A program made the translations under genes and the position numbers. Source: Methanobacteriota archaeon (GTDB lineage: Archaea > Thermoplasmatota > Poseidoniia > Poseidoniales > Thalassarchaeaceae). Taken from it: a stretch of 64,000 nucleotides of DNA. The notes below the pieces were generated by a model, which saw nothing but the letters and a program-made list of their open reading frames with translations, had not been told where the DNA came from and did not search any database. The DNA lies in NCBI GenBank assembly GCA_014239955.1, contig JAAZXW010000021.1, positions 1 to 64,000 of the forward strand, in the 5' to 3' direction. Position 1 is the first letter of the stretch. The number at the start of each line of letters is the position of its first letter. Positions 9,084 through 17,118 of this stretch are shown here, piece after piece.

Positions 9084-10007
9084 TTGACGGAGCCAGAGAT
9101 CCTATTCGGCATTTATTGCCCCCCTCACCCGCAACCCCTCCTCTCCCCGGAAGCCAGTGAGGGCTATGGAAAACTGAGGGATGCCTACGAAACATGTAGG
9201 AAGAGAATCGAAGAGAGCGAGGCGGACCTGATTCTGGTCTACTCCACGACATGGCCGAGCATAATCGGGCATCAGATTCAGGCGCATCCAGAACCGGAAT
9301 GGGTTCACGTAGACGACGACTTCCACTTCCTAGGCAGCATGCCTTACAAGTTCAGGATGGATGTAGAGTTCGCTGATGCGTTCAAGAATGCTGCTGAATC
9401 TAGGGGACTGCAATCCAGGACGGTCGCGTACGATGGGTTCCCAATTGACACGGGGTCGGTCGTCGCTCTCAAACTCCTGAACCCAGAAAACCGGATACCG
9501 GCATGTATCGTTTCCAGCAACATGTATGCAAACAGGGCCGAGACAATTGTCCTGGGAAAGTCTGCGCGTGATGCGATTCAGGAGCAGGGGAAGAAAGTCG
9601 TAGTCGTTGTAGTATCGAGCCTGTCTAACAGGATGTTCACTGAGCACATCGATCCCTCCGAGGACAGGATTCACTCTGCCAAGGACGATGAGTGGAATCG
9701 TAAGATCCTAGAGTTCTTCGATGACGGCAGGTTGGAGGATCTGAGTCAGCTCTCGAGGGAAATACACGGGCAGATCAGAGTGCAGAAGGTAGTTGCGTAC
9801 AAGCCAGCTTGGTGGATGTCGGCCACAATGGGCCAGCATAACAACTACACTGGAGAGGTCTTGGCATACGAAGCCCTCCATGGCTCCGGAGGGGCTGTGG
9901 TGATGCTGACTCCCGCCTCGGGATCGGTTGGCGACAAGGAGTTTGACGAAGATGACGTTGAACACTACCATGGGGATCGCGGAGTCTTAGACAAGGGGAT
10001 GTTGTGA
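9084..10007 (+). CDS. Extradiol dioxygenase paralogue, resembles non-catalytic subunit of 2-aminophenol 1,6-dioxygenase
   Basis: A 307-residue protein with a TTG start and a good ribosome binding site. It has the same LigB fold as its upstream neighbour, but the metal-binding histidines are replaced: the start reads C-P-P-H-P-Q and the second site is S-T-T-W instead of T-P-H-W. That is what distinguishes the structural alpha subunit (AmnA type) from the catalytic beta subunit. S-A-K-D-D-E-W-N-R-K-I-L and W-W-M-S-A-T-M-G are family-like. It starts 9 bases after the catalytic subunit and overlaps the RidA gene by one base. An alpha2beta2 assembly is inferred from the family. Confidence 0.75.
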   Translation: MTEPEILFGIYCPPHPQPLLSPEASEGYGKLRDAYETCRKRIEESEADLILVYSTTWPSIIGHQIQAHPEPEWVHVDDDFHFLGSMPYKFRMDVEFADAFKNAAESRGLQSRTVAYDGFPIDTGSVVALKLLNPENRIPACIVSSNMYANRAETIVLGKSARDAIQEQGKKVVVVVVSSLSNRMFTEHIDPSEDRIHSAKDDEWNRKILEFFDDGRLEDLSQLSREIHGQIRVQKVVAYKPAWWMSATMGQHNNYTGEVLAYEALHGSGGAVVMLTPASGSVGDKEFDEDDVEHYHGDRGVLDKGML

Positions 10008-10654
10008 TGTCGACTGAAGACGAAATGACTCACGAAGAAAAGCGAAAGAGCTTGATTGATGATATCGTCACAGCACCGACTGATGCGGTCGAGAGAATAT
10101 ATGACGAGGTGGGCAAGTCATTGGCCAGGTCGGCCGGAGGAGCCATTGGGGCAGCAGCAGGGATAGCAGTTGGGGGCCCGGTTGGAGGAGTAGTGGGCGC
10201 AGTAGTGGGGAGGAAGGCGGCTGGAAAGTTAACGAGCGAAGACGGGCCCTTCGTCGCCGAGGGTGGCCCATCTGCAGTGGGGGCGTACCCCCACTTGCAG
10301 AGAGTGGGTGATTTGATTCTAGTAAGTGGAATGGGGCCTCGTCAGCCGGGAACCAATGAAATCCCGGGTGGACCAATCAAGGATGGTGAGGGGAATCCTA
10401 TGGATTACGACATCAGGGCACAGACTCACGCGGTTATCAACAACATTAGAGTGATTCTTGAGGAATACGGTTCTGGACTTGAGAATGTGGTGGACGTCCT
10501 TGTTTTCCTGACTGACATGGAACGCGATTTCAACGGGTACAACGAGGTATACGCCGAGTACTTCTCCGAGACCCTTCCAGCAAGGACGACCGTATCGGTG
10601 GATGCACTCCCGACTTCGATTGCGATCGAGCTGAAGGTTATCGCAAGGGCGTGA
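10007..10654 (+). CDS. RidA-family protein, resembles 2-aminomuconate deaminase, with Gly-rich N-terminal extension
   Basis: A 215-residue protein. The last 130 residues are a RidA/YjgF domain closest in motif pattern to 2-aminomuconate deaminase (AmnD/NbaF): Y-P-H-x-x-R-V-G-D, L-V-S-G, D-I-R-A-Q-T, N-I-R-V-I-L, G-Y-N-E-V-Y and P-A-R-T-T-V. The arginine in the last motif is the usual carboxylate-binding residue. The first 85 residues include a glycine-zipper-like hydrophobic stretch (repeated G-G-x-x-G-A) not found in ordinary RidA proteins, which suggests membrane association. The ATG at 10007 overlaps the preceding TGA. Order and motifs suggest hydrolytic deamination of a ring-cleavage product. 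Confidence 0.8.
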   Translation: MSTEDEMTHEEKRKSLIDDIVTAPTDAVERIYDEVGKSLARSAGGAIGAAAGIAVGGPVGGVVGAVVGRKAAGKLTSEDGPFVAEGGPSAVGAYPHLQRVGDLILVSGMGPRQPGTNEIPGGPIKDGEGNPMDYDIRAQTHAVINNIRVILEEYGSGLENVVDVLVFLTDMERDFNGYNEVYAEYFSETLPARTTVSVDALPTSIAIELKVIARA

Positions 10655-10663
10655 TCAGGGTTC

Positions 10664-11680
10664 CTAATCTTCTATTGCATCGGAAGTGCACCAAGTTGGA
10701 GATGCAATAGGATTGCACCTGCTTGGAGTCCCTTCGGGTATCTCGACCCAGTAGTCTACCCCCTCCACTTGTGCGGGATAATCGGTCGAGATGCTGTGAG
10801 CACCGGATGCAAGGGCTGCGTCTCGTCTCGTTGTGTCATTGTTGTCAGCCTCCTCCCCTCCGCTGTCCGCCCTACTCCGGACGATGTAACCCTCGCTAAC
10901 GAGTCTGGTAATCTCTTCACCACTGCCAATTGGATCTGTTAGCGAGAAGATGACGGCCTCGTTGCTACCCTCGTCGGACAGTGTGAACATACGAGCCCCC
11001 AATAGTCCCGGATGCGCGTCTGCATACAGGTCCCTGGACTCCCCACTAGCTAGCAGGACGAAAATCGCCTTCCCTCTGCTCTCTTCCAGCAATGGCCAGC
11101 CATTCGTGATTACCGCATCCTTCAGGGTGGCACTCCCTCCCCTCACGTCATCTGGCGTGATCGTCTTGTTCAGAGGCCAGAATTGGGAAATCTCATGCTC
11201 GATGTCTTCCAGTAGGCCCGAAATCTCCAGAGTGGTTGTCACGTCAGTGGCTTGCTCGGGCCAGTCCTTGGGCTCAATCCAAATGAAGAGCGGATGGTGC
11301 AGCGGGTTCTCGTTCGACCATCCGAGGAGCGTTTCAAGGCAATTCTCGAATGTCGGGCACGTCGTGCCCGAGTCGTACTGGTTGTGGTAGACCCTGAGAC
11401 CCTCCCTAATATCCCACCAGACATCGATCTCAAACTGTCTGACCCCCTGCTGTGATGCCTGGAAATCCAGAGGCTGGTGCGTGTACATGTACTCCCTAGT
11501 GGGAGAAATCAGTGGCTCAATGTGGTATGAGTTGTGAGTCCCCTTCATCTGGATATGATTAATTCTGAGTGGTTCTTTCTCCGTATCTCCGAAGATTCCA
11601 TTGCCCGAATCGGAGCCTAGGCACCCAGTTAGAGACGCCATGACCATCATTGTCACGACCAACGGGGCTTGCTTCCTCAT
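10664..11680 (-). CDS. Lipoprotein with phosphoinositide-phospholipase-C-like phosphodiesterase domain
   Basis: A 338-residue protein starting M-R-K-Q with a hydrophobic signal segment and a lipobox-like L-T-G-C at about residues 16-19, so it is probably lipid-anchored outside the cell. The domain has the TIM-barrel PLC-like start M-K-G-T-H-N-S-Y-H (first active-site His), F-E-I-D-V-W-W (metal-binding E and D), Y-H-N-Q-Y-D and W-I-E-P-K. This pattern is that of the Ca2+-dependent PI-PLC-like family found in marine microbes. The upstream 32 codons of the open frame are ignored because the signal peptide should be N-terminal. It lies 43 bases downstream of the FKBP gene on the same strand. Confidence 0.75.
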   Translation of the reverse strand: MRKQAPLVVTMMVMASLTGCLGSDSGNGIFGDTEKEPLRINHIQMKGTHNSYHIEPLISPTREYMYTHQPLDFQASQQGVRQFEIDVWWDIREGLRVYHNQYDSGTTCPTFENCLETLLGWSNENPLHHPLFIWIEPKDWPEQATDVTTTLEISGLLEDIEHEISQFWPLNKTITPDDVRGGSATLKDAVITNGWPLLEESRGKAIFVLLASGESRDLYADAHPGLLGARMFTLSDEGSNEAVIFSLTDPIGSGEEITRLVSEGYIVRSRADSGGEEADNNDTTRRDAALASGAHSISTDYPAQVEGVDYWVEIPEGTPSRCNPIASPTWCTSDAIED

Positions 11681-11723
11681 CCTGGTCGAATTATTGGAGG
11701 AGGAGATAACACTTCTGAATGGT

Positions 11724-12212
11724 TTAGTGATGATGTCCGCCTGGGCCGTGGACGTGCCCATGCGCCAGCTCTTCATCGGTGGAAGGGCGAACCTCGACGA
11801 CCTCTACCTCGAAGCGGAGAGTCTTGCCGGCCATCTGATGGTTGAAGTCGGCCGAAACTACGTCACCGTCAATCTCGGTGATGGTGAATTGGATTGGTCC
11901 TTGGTCGCTATGCGCCCCTACGACCATCCCCACTTCCAGTTCCATGCCCTCTGGGAACTGGCTTCTCTCTATCTCCTGGATGGCGTCGTCATCCCTCTCC
12001 CCGTAGGCTCGATCAGGGGTGAGTGTGAACTCCCTCTTCTCTCCCACCTTTGCGCCGAGGACCTCTTGCTCGAAACCTGATATCATTTGCCCGTGCCCGA
12101 CCAGGAAGGTCAAGGGGTCCTTGCCCTCGCTGCTGTCGAATTCTGCTCCATCTACGAATGTCCCGGTGTAATGCACCGATGCTACCGTGTCCTGCTCTAC
12201 TGTATCGCTCAT
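11724..12212 (-). CDS. FKBP-type peptidyl-prolyl isomerase, SlyD-like, His-rich tail
   Basis: A 162-residue protein that catalyses cis-trans isomerisation of prolyl bonds and acts as a folding helper. The split FKBP domain begins V-H-Y-T-G-T-F-V-D-G-A-E-F-D-S-S with G-x-x-M-I-S-G-F-E at about residues 43-51. It is interrupted by the insert-in-flap domain (residues 70-120) typical of SlyD and archaeal FKBPs. The end is histidine-rich (H-G-H-V-H-G-P-G-G-H-H-H), as in metal-binding SlyD. The ATG before S-D-T-V-E is the likely start. It is divergent from the permease across 78 bases. Confidence 0.9.
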   Translation of the reverse strand: MSDTVEQDTVASVHYTGTFVDGAEFDSSEGKDPLTFLVGHGQMISGFEQEVLGAKVGEKREFTLTPDRAYGERDDDAIQEIERSQFPEGMELEVGMVVGAHSDQGPIQFTITEIDGDVVSADFNHQMAGKTLRFEVEVVEVRPSTDEELAHGHVHGPGGHHH

Positions 12213-12290
12213 GACCGGGGGCCAGTGGGGCCAGTATCTAACCTGTTGGGTGGGGATAACCTTCAACTGGGGTGTGTTGGCCGGTAAAAC

Positions 12291-14021
12291 ATGCGGAGCT
12301 ACGGTCCAAAGGACCTGGTGGGCATCGTACTGACCCCCATAGAGGCGGTCTCTGACACTCTTGAGAGGAAACTGGGGCTATTCTCAGTCGTGATCATCTC
12401 CCTGTCGGCGATGATCGGTTCTGGTTTGTTCGTGCTTCCCGCTCTTGCGATGCTGGAGATGGGAGGGGGGTCTCACCCCTTAGGAGGCGTTTGGCTAGCA
12501 TATCTGGTTGCAGCGCTGTTGGTCCTACCAGGTGCGATCTCGAAGTCAGAGCTCTCCACGGCGATGCCCTCTTCCGGTGGGTCTTACGTATACGTTGAGA
12601 GGACGTTCGGACCATATGTCGGAACAATAGCAGGTCTGGGGCTGTGGGCCAACTTCATGCTGAAATCTGCCTTCGCATTGATTGGTTTCAAGGCTTATCT
12701 CTGGGTAATCGAGGATATAATCGGCATCGACATCGACCTCGAGTTAGCCTCCATGGCTCTCCTAGTTCTGATTGTAGGAATCAACATCATGGGTGTGAAG
12801 AGAATCAAGAAGATTCAGACCCCAATTGTCATGTTCTCGACCCTCTACCTGCTTTCACTATGCGTATATGCCGTGGCGACTCAGGAACTCGATTGGAGCG
12901 TAGCGACATCGGAGGATTCCTTCGGTAACTGGAGCGACATAGCATCAACCTCAGCATTCGTGTTCGTATCCTATGCTGGTGTGACGAAGATAGCTGCGGT
13001 GGGTGGCGAGATCAAGGACCCAGCGAGAAACATGCCGTACGGGATTCTGCTGTCTCTACTGTTCGGTTGCATTCTCTATGTCTCAGTAACCATGGTCATG
13101 ACAGTAACAGTGGCCCCAACGGATTACATGGGTGGCGATCACGGTGCTAGAGAGGACCCGATATACATATTCGCAGAAGCGGTCGGGGGAGAGGTTGTTG
13201 GGGTGGTTGCTGCTATTCTAGCGGTTGTGACAATGACTTCAATGGCACTCGCGGGAATTCTGGCATCTTCGCGGTTTCCCTTCGCCATGGCTAGGGACAA
13301 GCTGCTACCACAATTCCTTGAGAATGTCCATGGAAAGTATGGGACGCCACATTGGGCAATTATCGGTACTGGAATATCAATGGCGCTGGCAATCACATTC
13401 CTGCCAGTACATGACGTAGCCGAACTAGCCTCTGGGTTCCAGATAATGATATTCATGCTAATCAATGCCTGCGTGATCATTCTTCGAAGCTCCTCCGAGT
13501 CACATGCATGGTACCATCCGGATTGGAAGACGCCATGGCCACTCTATCCACTCGTCCAGTTGTTCGGAATTTTTGGAGGTGGAGTCCTACTGTACTACAT
13601 GGGAACTAAGTCGCTCGTCGGAGCAATTGCTGCAATCGTTCTGGGGACCATCCTCTTCAGGAGCTATGGAATTAATAGGGTCGTGGACGAGATCACCCCC
13701 TGGGAGACCACTAAGAAGATGCTAACAGATCCGGACGAGGTCGAGAAGAGGCGAATCCACGCAGCCTTCCATGCCGCTGACACGGAGGGAACTGGGAAAC
13801 TGAATCTGGATGAGTTCGTCAGTGCGTTCAAGGCTCTTGGATACATTGTCGGAGGGGGACCGAACATCCCCGATGAATCGATAGTGGTCCCAGGAAATCG
13901 CAAATCTAGAAGGAATCGGTTGATTCGCGATCTATTTCACTGGGGGGACGGAGATGCGGACGGGCTGATCGACATCGAGGAGTTCCTGGCAGTGGCTGAA
14001 GAAATCGGGCCAGAGGATTGA
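12291..14021 (+). CDS. APC-family amino-acid permease with C-terminal EF-hand pair
   Basis: A 576-residue protein. Residues 20-460 are a 12-helix APC-superfamily permease with the helix-1 signature S-A-M-I-G-S-G-L-F. After about residue 475 comes a cytoplasmic domain with two complete EF-hand loops. One is D-T-E-G-T-G-K-L-N-L-D-E at about 497-508. The other is D-G-D-A-D-G-L-I-D-I-E-E at about 553-564, with the ligands at positions 1, 3, 5, 9 and 12. They are separated by a longer linker than usual. Calcium control of transport is an inference from the fusion. Substrate unknown. Divergent from the FKBP gene. Confidence 0.85.
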   Translation: MRSYGPKDLVGIVLTPIEAVSDTLERKLGLFSVVIISLSAMIGSGLFVLPALAMLEMGGGSHPLGGVWLAYLVAALLVLPGAISKSELSTAMPSSGGSYVYVERTFGPYVGTIAGLGLWANFMLKSAFALIGFKAYLWVIEDIIGIDIDLELASMALLVLIVGINIMGVKRIKKIQTPIVMFSTLYLLSLCVYAVATQELDWSVATSEDSFGNWSDIASTSAFVFVSYAGVTKIAAVGGEIKDPARNMPYGILLSLLFGCILYVSVTMVMTVTVAPTDYMGGDHGAREDPIYIFAEAVGGEVVGVVAAILAVVTMTSMALAGILASSRFPFAMARDKLLPQFLENVHGKYGTPHWAIIGTGISMALAITFLPVHDVAELASGFQIMIFMLINACVIILRSSSESHAWYHPDWKTPWPLYPLVQLFGIFGGGVLLYYMGTKSLVGAIAAIVLGTILFRSYGINRVVDEITPWETTKKMLTDPDEVEKRRIHAAFHAADTEGTGKLNLDEFVSAFKALGYIVGGGPNIPDESIVVPGNRKSRRNRLIRDLFHWGDGDADGLIDIEEFLAVAEEIGPED

Positions 14022-14037
14022 ATCACTGGGCGTGTGA

Positions 14038-14892
14038 TTGAAGTCTGCAACCGTACTGGGGGTAGCACCGGGTGAGCATTTGGTTTCCAGTCGAGCAAAG
14101 AAAGTGACGACACATGTCCTACAGGAAATGAAGCGCTCAGGCGAGAAAATTGCGATGTTGACTGCTTACGACTACTCCCTGGCTAGACTAGTTGATGGGG
14201 CCGGAGTTGACGTTATCCTAGTCGGCGACTCTGCCTCGAACGTGATGGCTGGCAACGACACCACGGTTCCAATAACCCTCGATCACATGATCTACCATGC
14301 GCAATGCGTAGTTAACGCGGTAGACAGGGCCCTCGTGGTGGTGGACATGCCTTTCGGCAGCTATCAGGGTGATTCAAAGCTGGCTCTGAAGAGTGCGATC
14401 AGGATCATGAAAGAATCTGGGGGCCATGCAGTCAAGATAGAGGGTGGGAATGAAATCGTCGACTCGGTCAAGAGAATCCTCACTGCCGGGATCCCGGTGA
14501 TGGGTCATCTAGGTCTGACACCGCAGTCGATTTACAAGTTCGGAACCTATTCGGTCCGAGCCAAGGAAGAGGATGAGGCCGAGAAGCTCTTGGAGGATGC
14601 GATTGCCCTCCAGGATGCTGGATGCTTTTCCATAGTCTTCGAGAAGATCCCTGCAGACCTGGCAAAACGGGTGAGCGAATCACTAGACATACCCACCATA
14701 GGCATAGGGGCCGGGGCAGATTGCGACGGCCAGGTCCTAGTCCTGCACGACATGCTTGGAATTACCAAGGACTTCTCTCCGAGATTCCTGCGACGCTACG
14801 CGGATGTGGGGGAGTCAGTGGACAGAGCAGTGAAGGACTACATCGGAGATGTCAGGAAAGGGGATTTCCCCTCCGAAGACGAGAGCTACTGA
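14038..14892 (+). CDS. panB: 3-methyl-2-oxobutanoate hydroxymethyltransferase
   Basis: PanB makes ketopantoate from 2-oxoisovalerate and methylene-tetrahydrofolate, the first step to pantoate and CoA. The 284-residue protein has the family's L-T-A-Y-D-Y-S, V-G-D-S at the Mg site, [22 protein letters not shown] and G-I-G-A-G. The annotated TTG start gives about 20 residues more than needed before A-K-K-V-T; a TTG at 14080 is an alternative. PanE, the next enzyme of the pathway, is in this window at 49324. It follows the permease by 16 bases on the same strand. Confidence 0.95.
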   Translation: MKSATVLGVAPGEHLVSSRAKKVTTHVLQEMKRSGEKIAMLTAYDYSLARLVDGAGVDVILVGDSASNVMAGNDTTVPITLDHMIYHAQCVVNAVDRALVVVDMPFGSYQGDSKLALKSAIRIMKESGGHAVKIEGGNEIVDSVKRILTAGIPVMGHLGLTPQSIYKFGTYSVRAKEEDEAEKLLEDAIALQDAGCFSIVFEKIPADLAKRVSESLDIPTIGIGAGADCDGQVLVLHDMLGITKDFSPRFLRRYADVGESVDRAVKDYIGDVRKGDFPSEDESY

Positions 14893-14955
14893 TACGGAGG
14901 AAAAATGTCCCCCCAACCTTCAAGGACGCCCGCCAACGGGTAGGGTAAGGTCATC

Positions 14956-15912
14956 ATGAGCGAGTTGTGGGTTGAGAGGCACAGACCGCGTTCTGTCAGT
15001 GAGATGAAGGGACAGAAAGCAGTGGTTGACAGGCTGAAGGCCTACTCCAAGTCCAGAACTTTCCCGCACCTAATGTTCGCTGGGCCACCCGGGACGGGGA
15101 AAACAACAGCAGCTCTGGCTCTGACCAGGGATGTATTCGGAGAGGGTTTCAGGAGCAACCTTCTCGAGATGAATGCCAGTGACGAGAGAAAACTGGAGTC
15201 CATCAGAACCAAGGTCAAGCAATTTGCCCGAACAGCCCCTATGCCCGGTACCACGTTCAAGGTGATTTTCCTGGATGAGGCCGATGCGCTGACGCCCGAT
15301 GCCCAAGGGGCACTGAGGAGAATAATGGAGCAATTCTCTGAGACCTGCAGATTCATCCTGTCATGCAATTACTCATCCAAGATAGTCGAGGCGATCCAAT
15401 CCAGATGCGCGGTCTTCAGGTTCAGACCGCTGGACACCGAGAAGGTCCTTGAGAAGGTGGTCGAGGTCGCAAGTAGCGAGGGAGTGGAGCTTGAGCAAGA
15501 AGCAGCACAGGCAATAGCCAAAGTAAGCCTAGGTGACCTAAGGAAGGCGATTACGTCACTGCAAGTAGCCGCATCGCTAGACTCTCACGTGACCAGGGAG
15601 CTAGTCTACGAAACCACTGCAACCGCCCCTCCGGAGGAACTGCATGGGTTCTTCCTTGCCTGCAAGGAAGATGGCTTCCAACCAGCTAGACGCAGGATGA
15701 GGGGCATTCTCGACAGGTTCGGGCTAGCCGGGACAGACCTAGTCAACCAGCTTCACAGGGAGCTGGGTGGCGTCACATTCCTAGACGAGATGCAGAAACT
15801 TGCGGCTACTGAGGCAATGGCAGAATGCGACTTCAGAATGGTTGAGGGGGGCGGAGAGGCATTGCAACTAGATGCCATGGCCGCTAGGATCTGCGGACTG
15901 CTCGGGAACTAG
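14956..15912 (+). CDS. rfcS: Replication factor C small subunit
   Basis: A 318-residue AAA+ clamp-loader subunit that opens and loads PCNA onto primed DNA. Walker A G-P-P-G-T-G-K-T is at residues 43-50, Walker B D-E-A-D at 108-111, sensor 1 S-C-N-Y-S and the R-finger motif S-R-C follow, then the RFC collar domain. There is no intein. The start ATG is followed by S-E-L-W-V-E-R-H-R-P, the normal archaeal N-terminus. The 3' end overlaps the convergent membrane-protein gene by 4 bases. Confidence 0.95.
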   Translation: MSELWVERHRPRSVSEMKGQKAVVDRLKAYSKSRTFPHLMFAGPPGTGKTTAALALTRDVFGEGFRSNLLEMNASDERKLESIRTKVKQFARTAPMPGTTFKVIFLDEADALTPDAQGALRRIMEQFSETCRFILSCNYSSKIVEAIQSRCAVFRFRPLDTEKVLEKVVEVASSEGVELEQEAAQAIAKVSLGDLRKAITSLQVAASLDSHVTRELVYETTATAPPEELHGFFLACKEDGFQPARRRMRGILDRFGLAGTDLVNQLHRELGGVTFLDEMQKLAATEAMAECDFRMVEGGGEALQLDAMAARICGLLGN

Positions 15913-16835
15913 GAAGAAGACTGTATGATGCTGAGGGTGTACTCCCTCTCCCAGGTGTTGTCCCCGTCCTGCCATGGAATCATTTCTCCCTCCTCTACAA
16001 GGGAGATGTGAACGAGATATTCCCCTGGGTCACAACCATCTGGACACAAGTCCCATGCCATAGAGACGTCCTCCGAGTGGGGCGCGACCTTGGGTCCGGA
16101 GAACTCCCCGGTGAGTGAGTTCTTCTTCAGCCCCCTGACCCAGTCGTCGGGATCAACTGTGTCGAAAGTATCCGACGGCCCGTCGTCTGCAATTTCGGAA
16201 ACCAATCCGGAAACGCTGACTATAGGGTCCATCTGCCCTACCTTGTGAACTGTGAGGTTCATCGTGGAATTCTGAGCGTCGACGTTGTCCCTAACGCCTA
16301 GGCCGAGGATAATCGGGATTGAATCCTGGGAAATCCTGATCTCGTACACATTTCCATCCAAATCAAAGTCAGAAATCCCCTCGCTGTTGGCAATGTCTAT
16401 TGCATCAGCGAGATGTGGAGCTGCGATGTCAGCGATTGGTGGATTCACGAGGACGAAGGAGAGCGCGAGCCAGGTGAAGAGATAGAGGAACGATGCCCTG
16501 ACCCAGTTCCCGGTAGTGAACAGTTCGAAGAACCGATCGGGGACCGCTAGTTGGTGCAGAGGGCGAATGAGAGCAACCATCAACACAGGTAGGAGCCAGA
16601 GTATCTGCTGCGAACTGTTCATCCCTGGCATCATGTAGAACCGCATCACCAACGCAACTGTGAGGCCGAAGACAATGACCAGCCACATGGAAATCGCATC
16701 TGCCTTCTCCTTCTCTGCGTGGGACGATGGGTCGAACGGCTCCAGAGTAGATGGCTTCTTTTCCCCTCCCTTCGAACCGCTGCCCTTCTTGCCTGAATAT
16801 GCGCTTGCGCGAAGGGCAGTATCAACATCGACCAT
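15909..16835 (-). CDS. Membrane protein with external domain, unknown function
   Basis: A 308-residue protein. It has a Lys/Gly/Ser-rich cytoplasmic N-terminus (residues 1-45), three or four hydrophobic helices between about 49 and 140, and a 165-residue beta-rich hydrophilic domain. That domain contains a C-P-D-G-C pair and several Asn-x-Ser/Thr sites and is likely exported. No family is recognised. It stands alone between RFC and tRNA-Met. Confidence 0.7.
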   Translation of the reverse strand: MVDVDTALRASAYSGKKGSGSKGGEKKPSTLEPFDPSSHAEKEKADAISMWLVIVFGLTVALVMRFYMMPGMNSSQQILWLLPVLMVALIRPLHQLAVPDRFFELFTTGNWVRASFLYLFTWLALSFVLVNPPIADIAAPHLADAIDIANSEGISDFDLDGNVYEIRISQDSIPIILGLGVRDNVDAQNSTMNLTVHKVGQMDPIVSVSGLVSEIADDGPSDTFDTVDPDDWVRGLKKNSLTGEFSGPKVAPHSEDVSMAWDLCPDGCDPGEYLVHISLVEEGEMIPWQDGDNTWEREYTLSIIQSSS

Positions 16836-16944
16836 AGATGGTTATGGCGAGAGAGGGCGACACATCAACCCTGCGTGTGGGGGAAAAGTTGCTGTTGCAT
16901 TACTGGCAATGCTCAAATGGCCTCTTCGCCCGCCTTGAGGGTAT

Positions 16945-17094
16945 GCCGGGGTGGCGTAGTTGGTAGCGCGTCGGACTCATAGGGAACAGTTAGCGGAGAT
17001 TTCTCTGCTGACGCGAACGATGAGCGCATCATGCCTAGCCGAAAATGTCTGAGACATCCGAAGGTCGCGGGTTCAAGTCCCGCTCCCGGCACCA
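16945..17094 (+). tRNA. Elongator tRNA-Met (CAT), with intron and encoded CCA
   Basis: The acceptor stem GCCGGGG pairs with TCCCGGC (17084-17090), then discriminator A and CCA at 17092-17094. The anticodon stem TCGGA (16971-16975) pairs with TCCGA (17057-17061). The anticodon CAT is at 16978-16980. The T-arm GCGGG-TTCAAGT-CCCGC is canonical. The anticodon stem lacks the three G-C pairs of initiators and the body matches archaeal elongator tRNA-Met. A 74-base insertion follows position 37. Confidence 0.93.
16982..17055 (+). other. tRNA-Met intron (74 bases)
   Basis: The insertion lies between anticodon-loop positions 37 and 38, the canonical archaeal intron site cut by the tRNA splicing endonuclease at a bulge-helix-bulge. 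It is required because exon halves TCGGA and TCCGA pair only when it is removed. The exact ends could shift by a base or two. Confidence 0.8.
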
Positions 17095-17118
17095 ATACCA
17101 AACACAAGCGAGCCTTTG

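Noticed and set aside
16913..17107. Minus-strand open frame over tRNA-Met
   Set aside because: It is antisense of the tRNA and its intron; the tRNA fold is unambiguous and the peptide has no family likeness.
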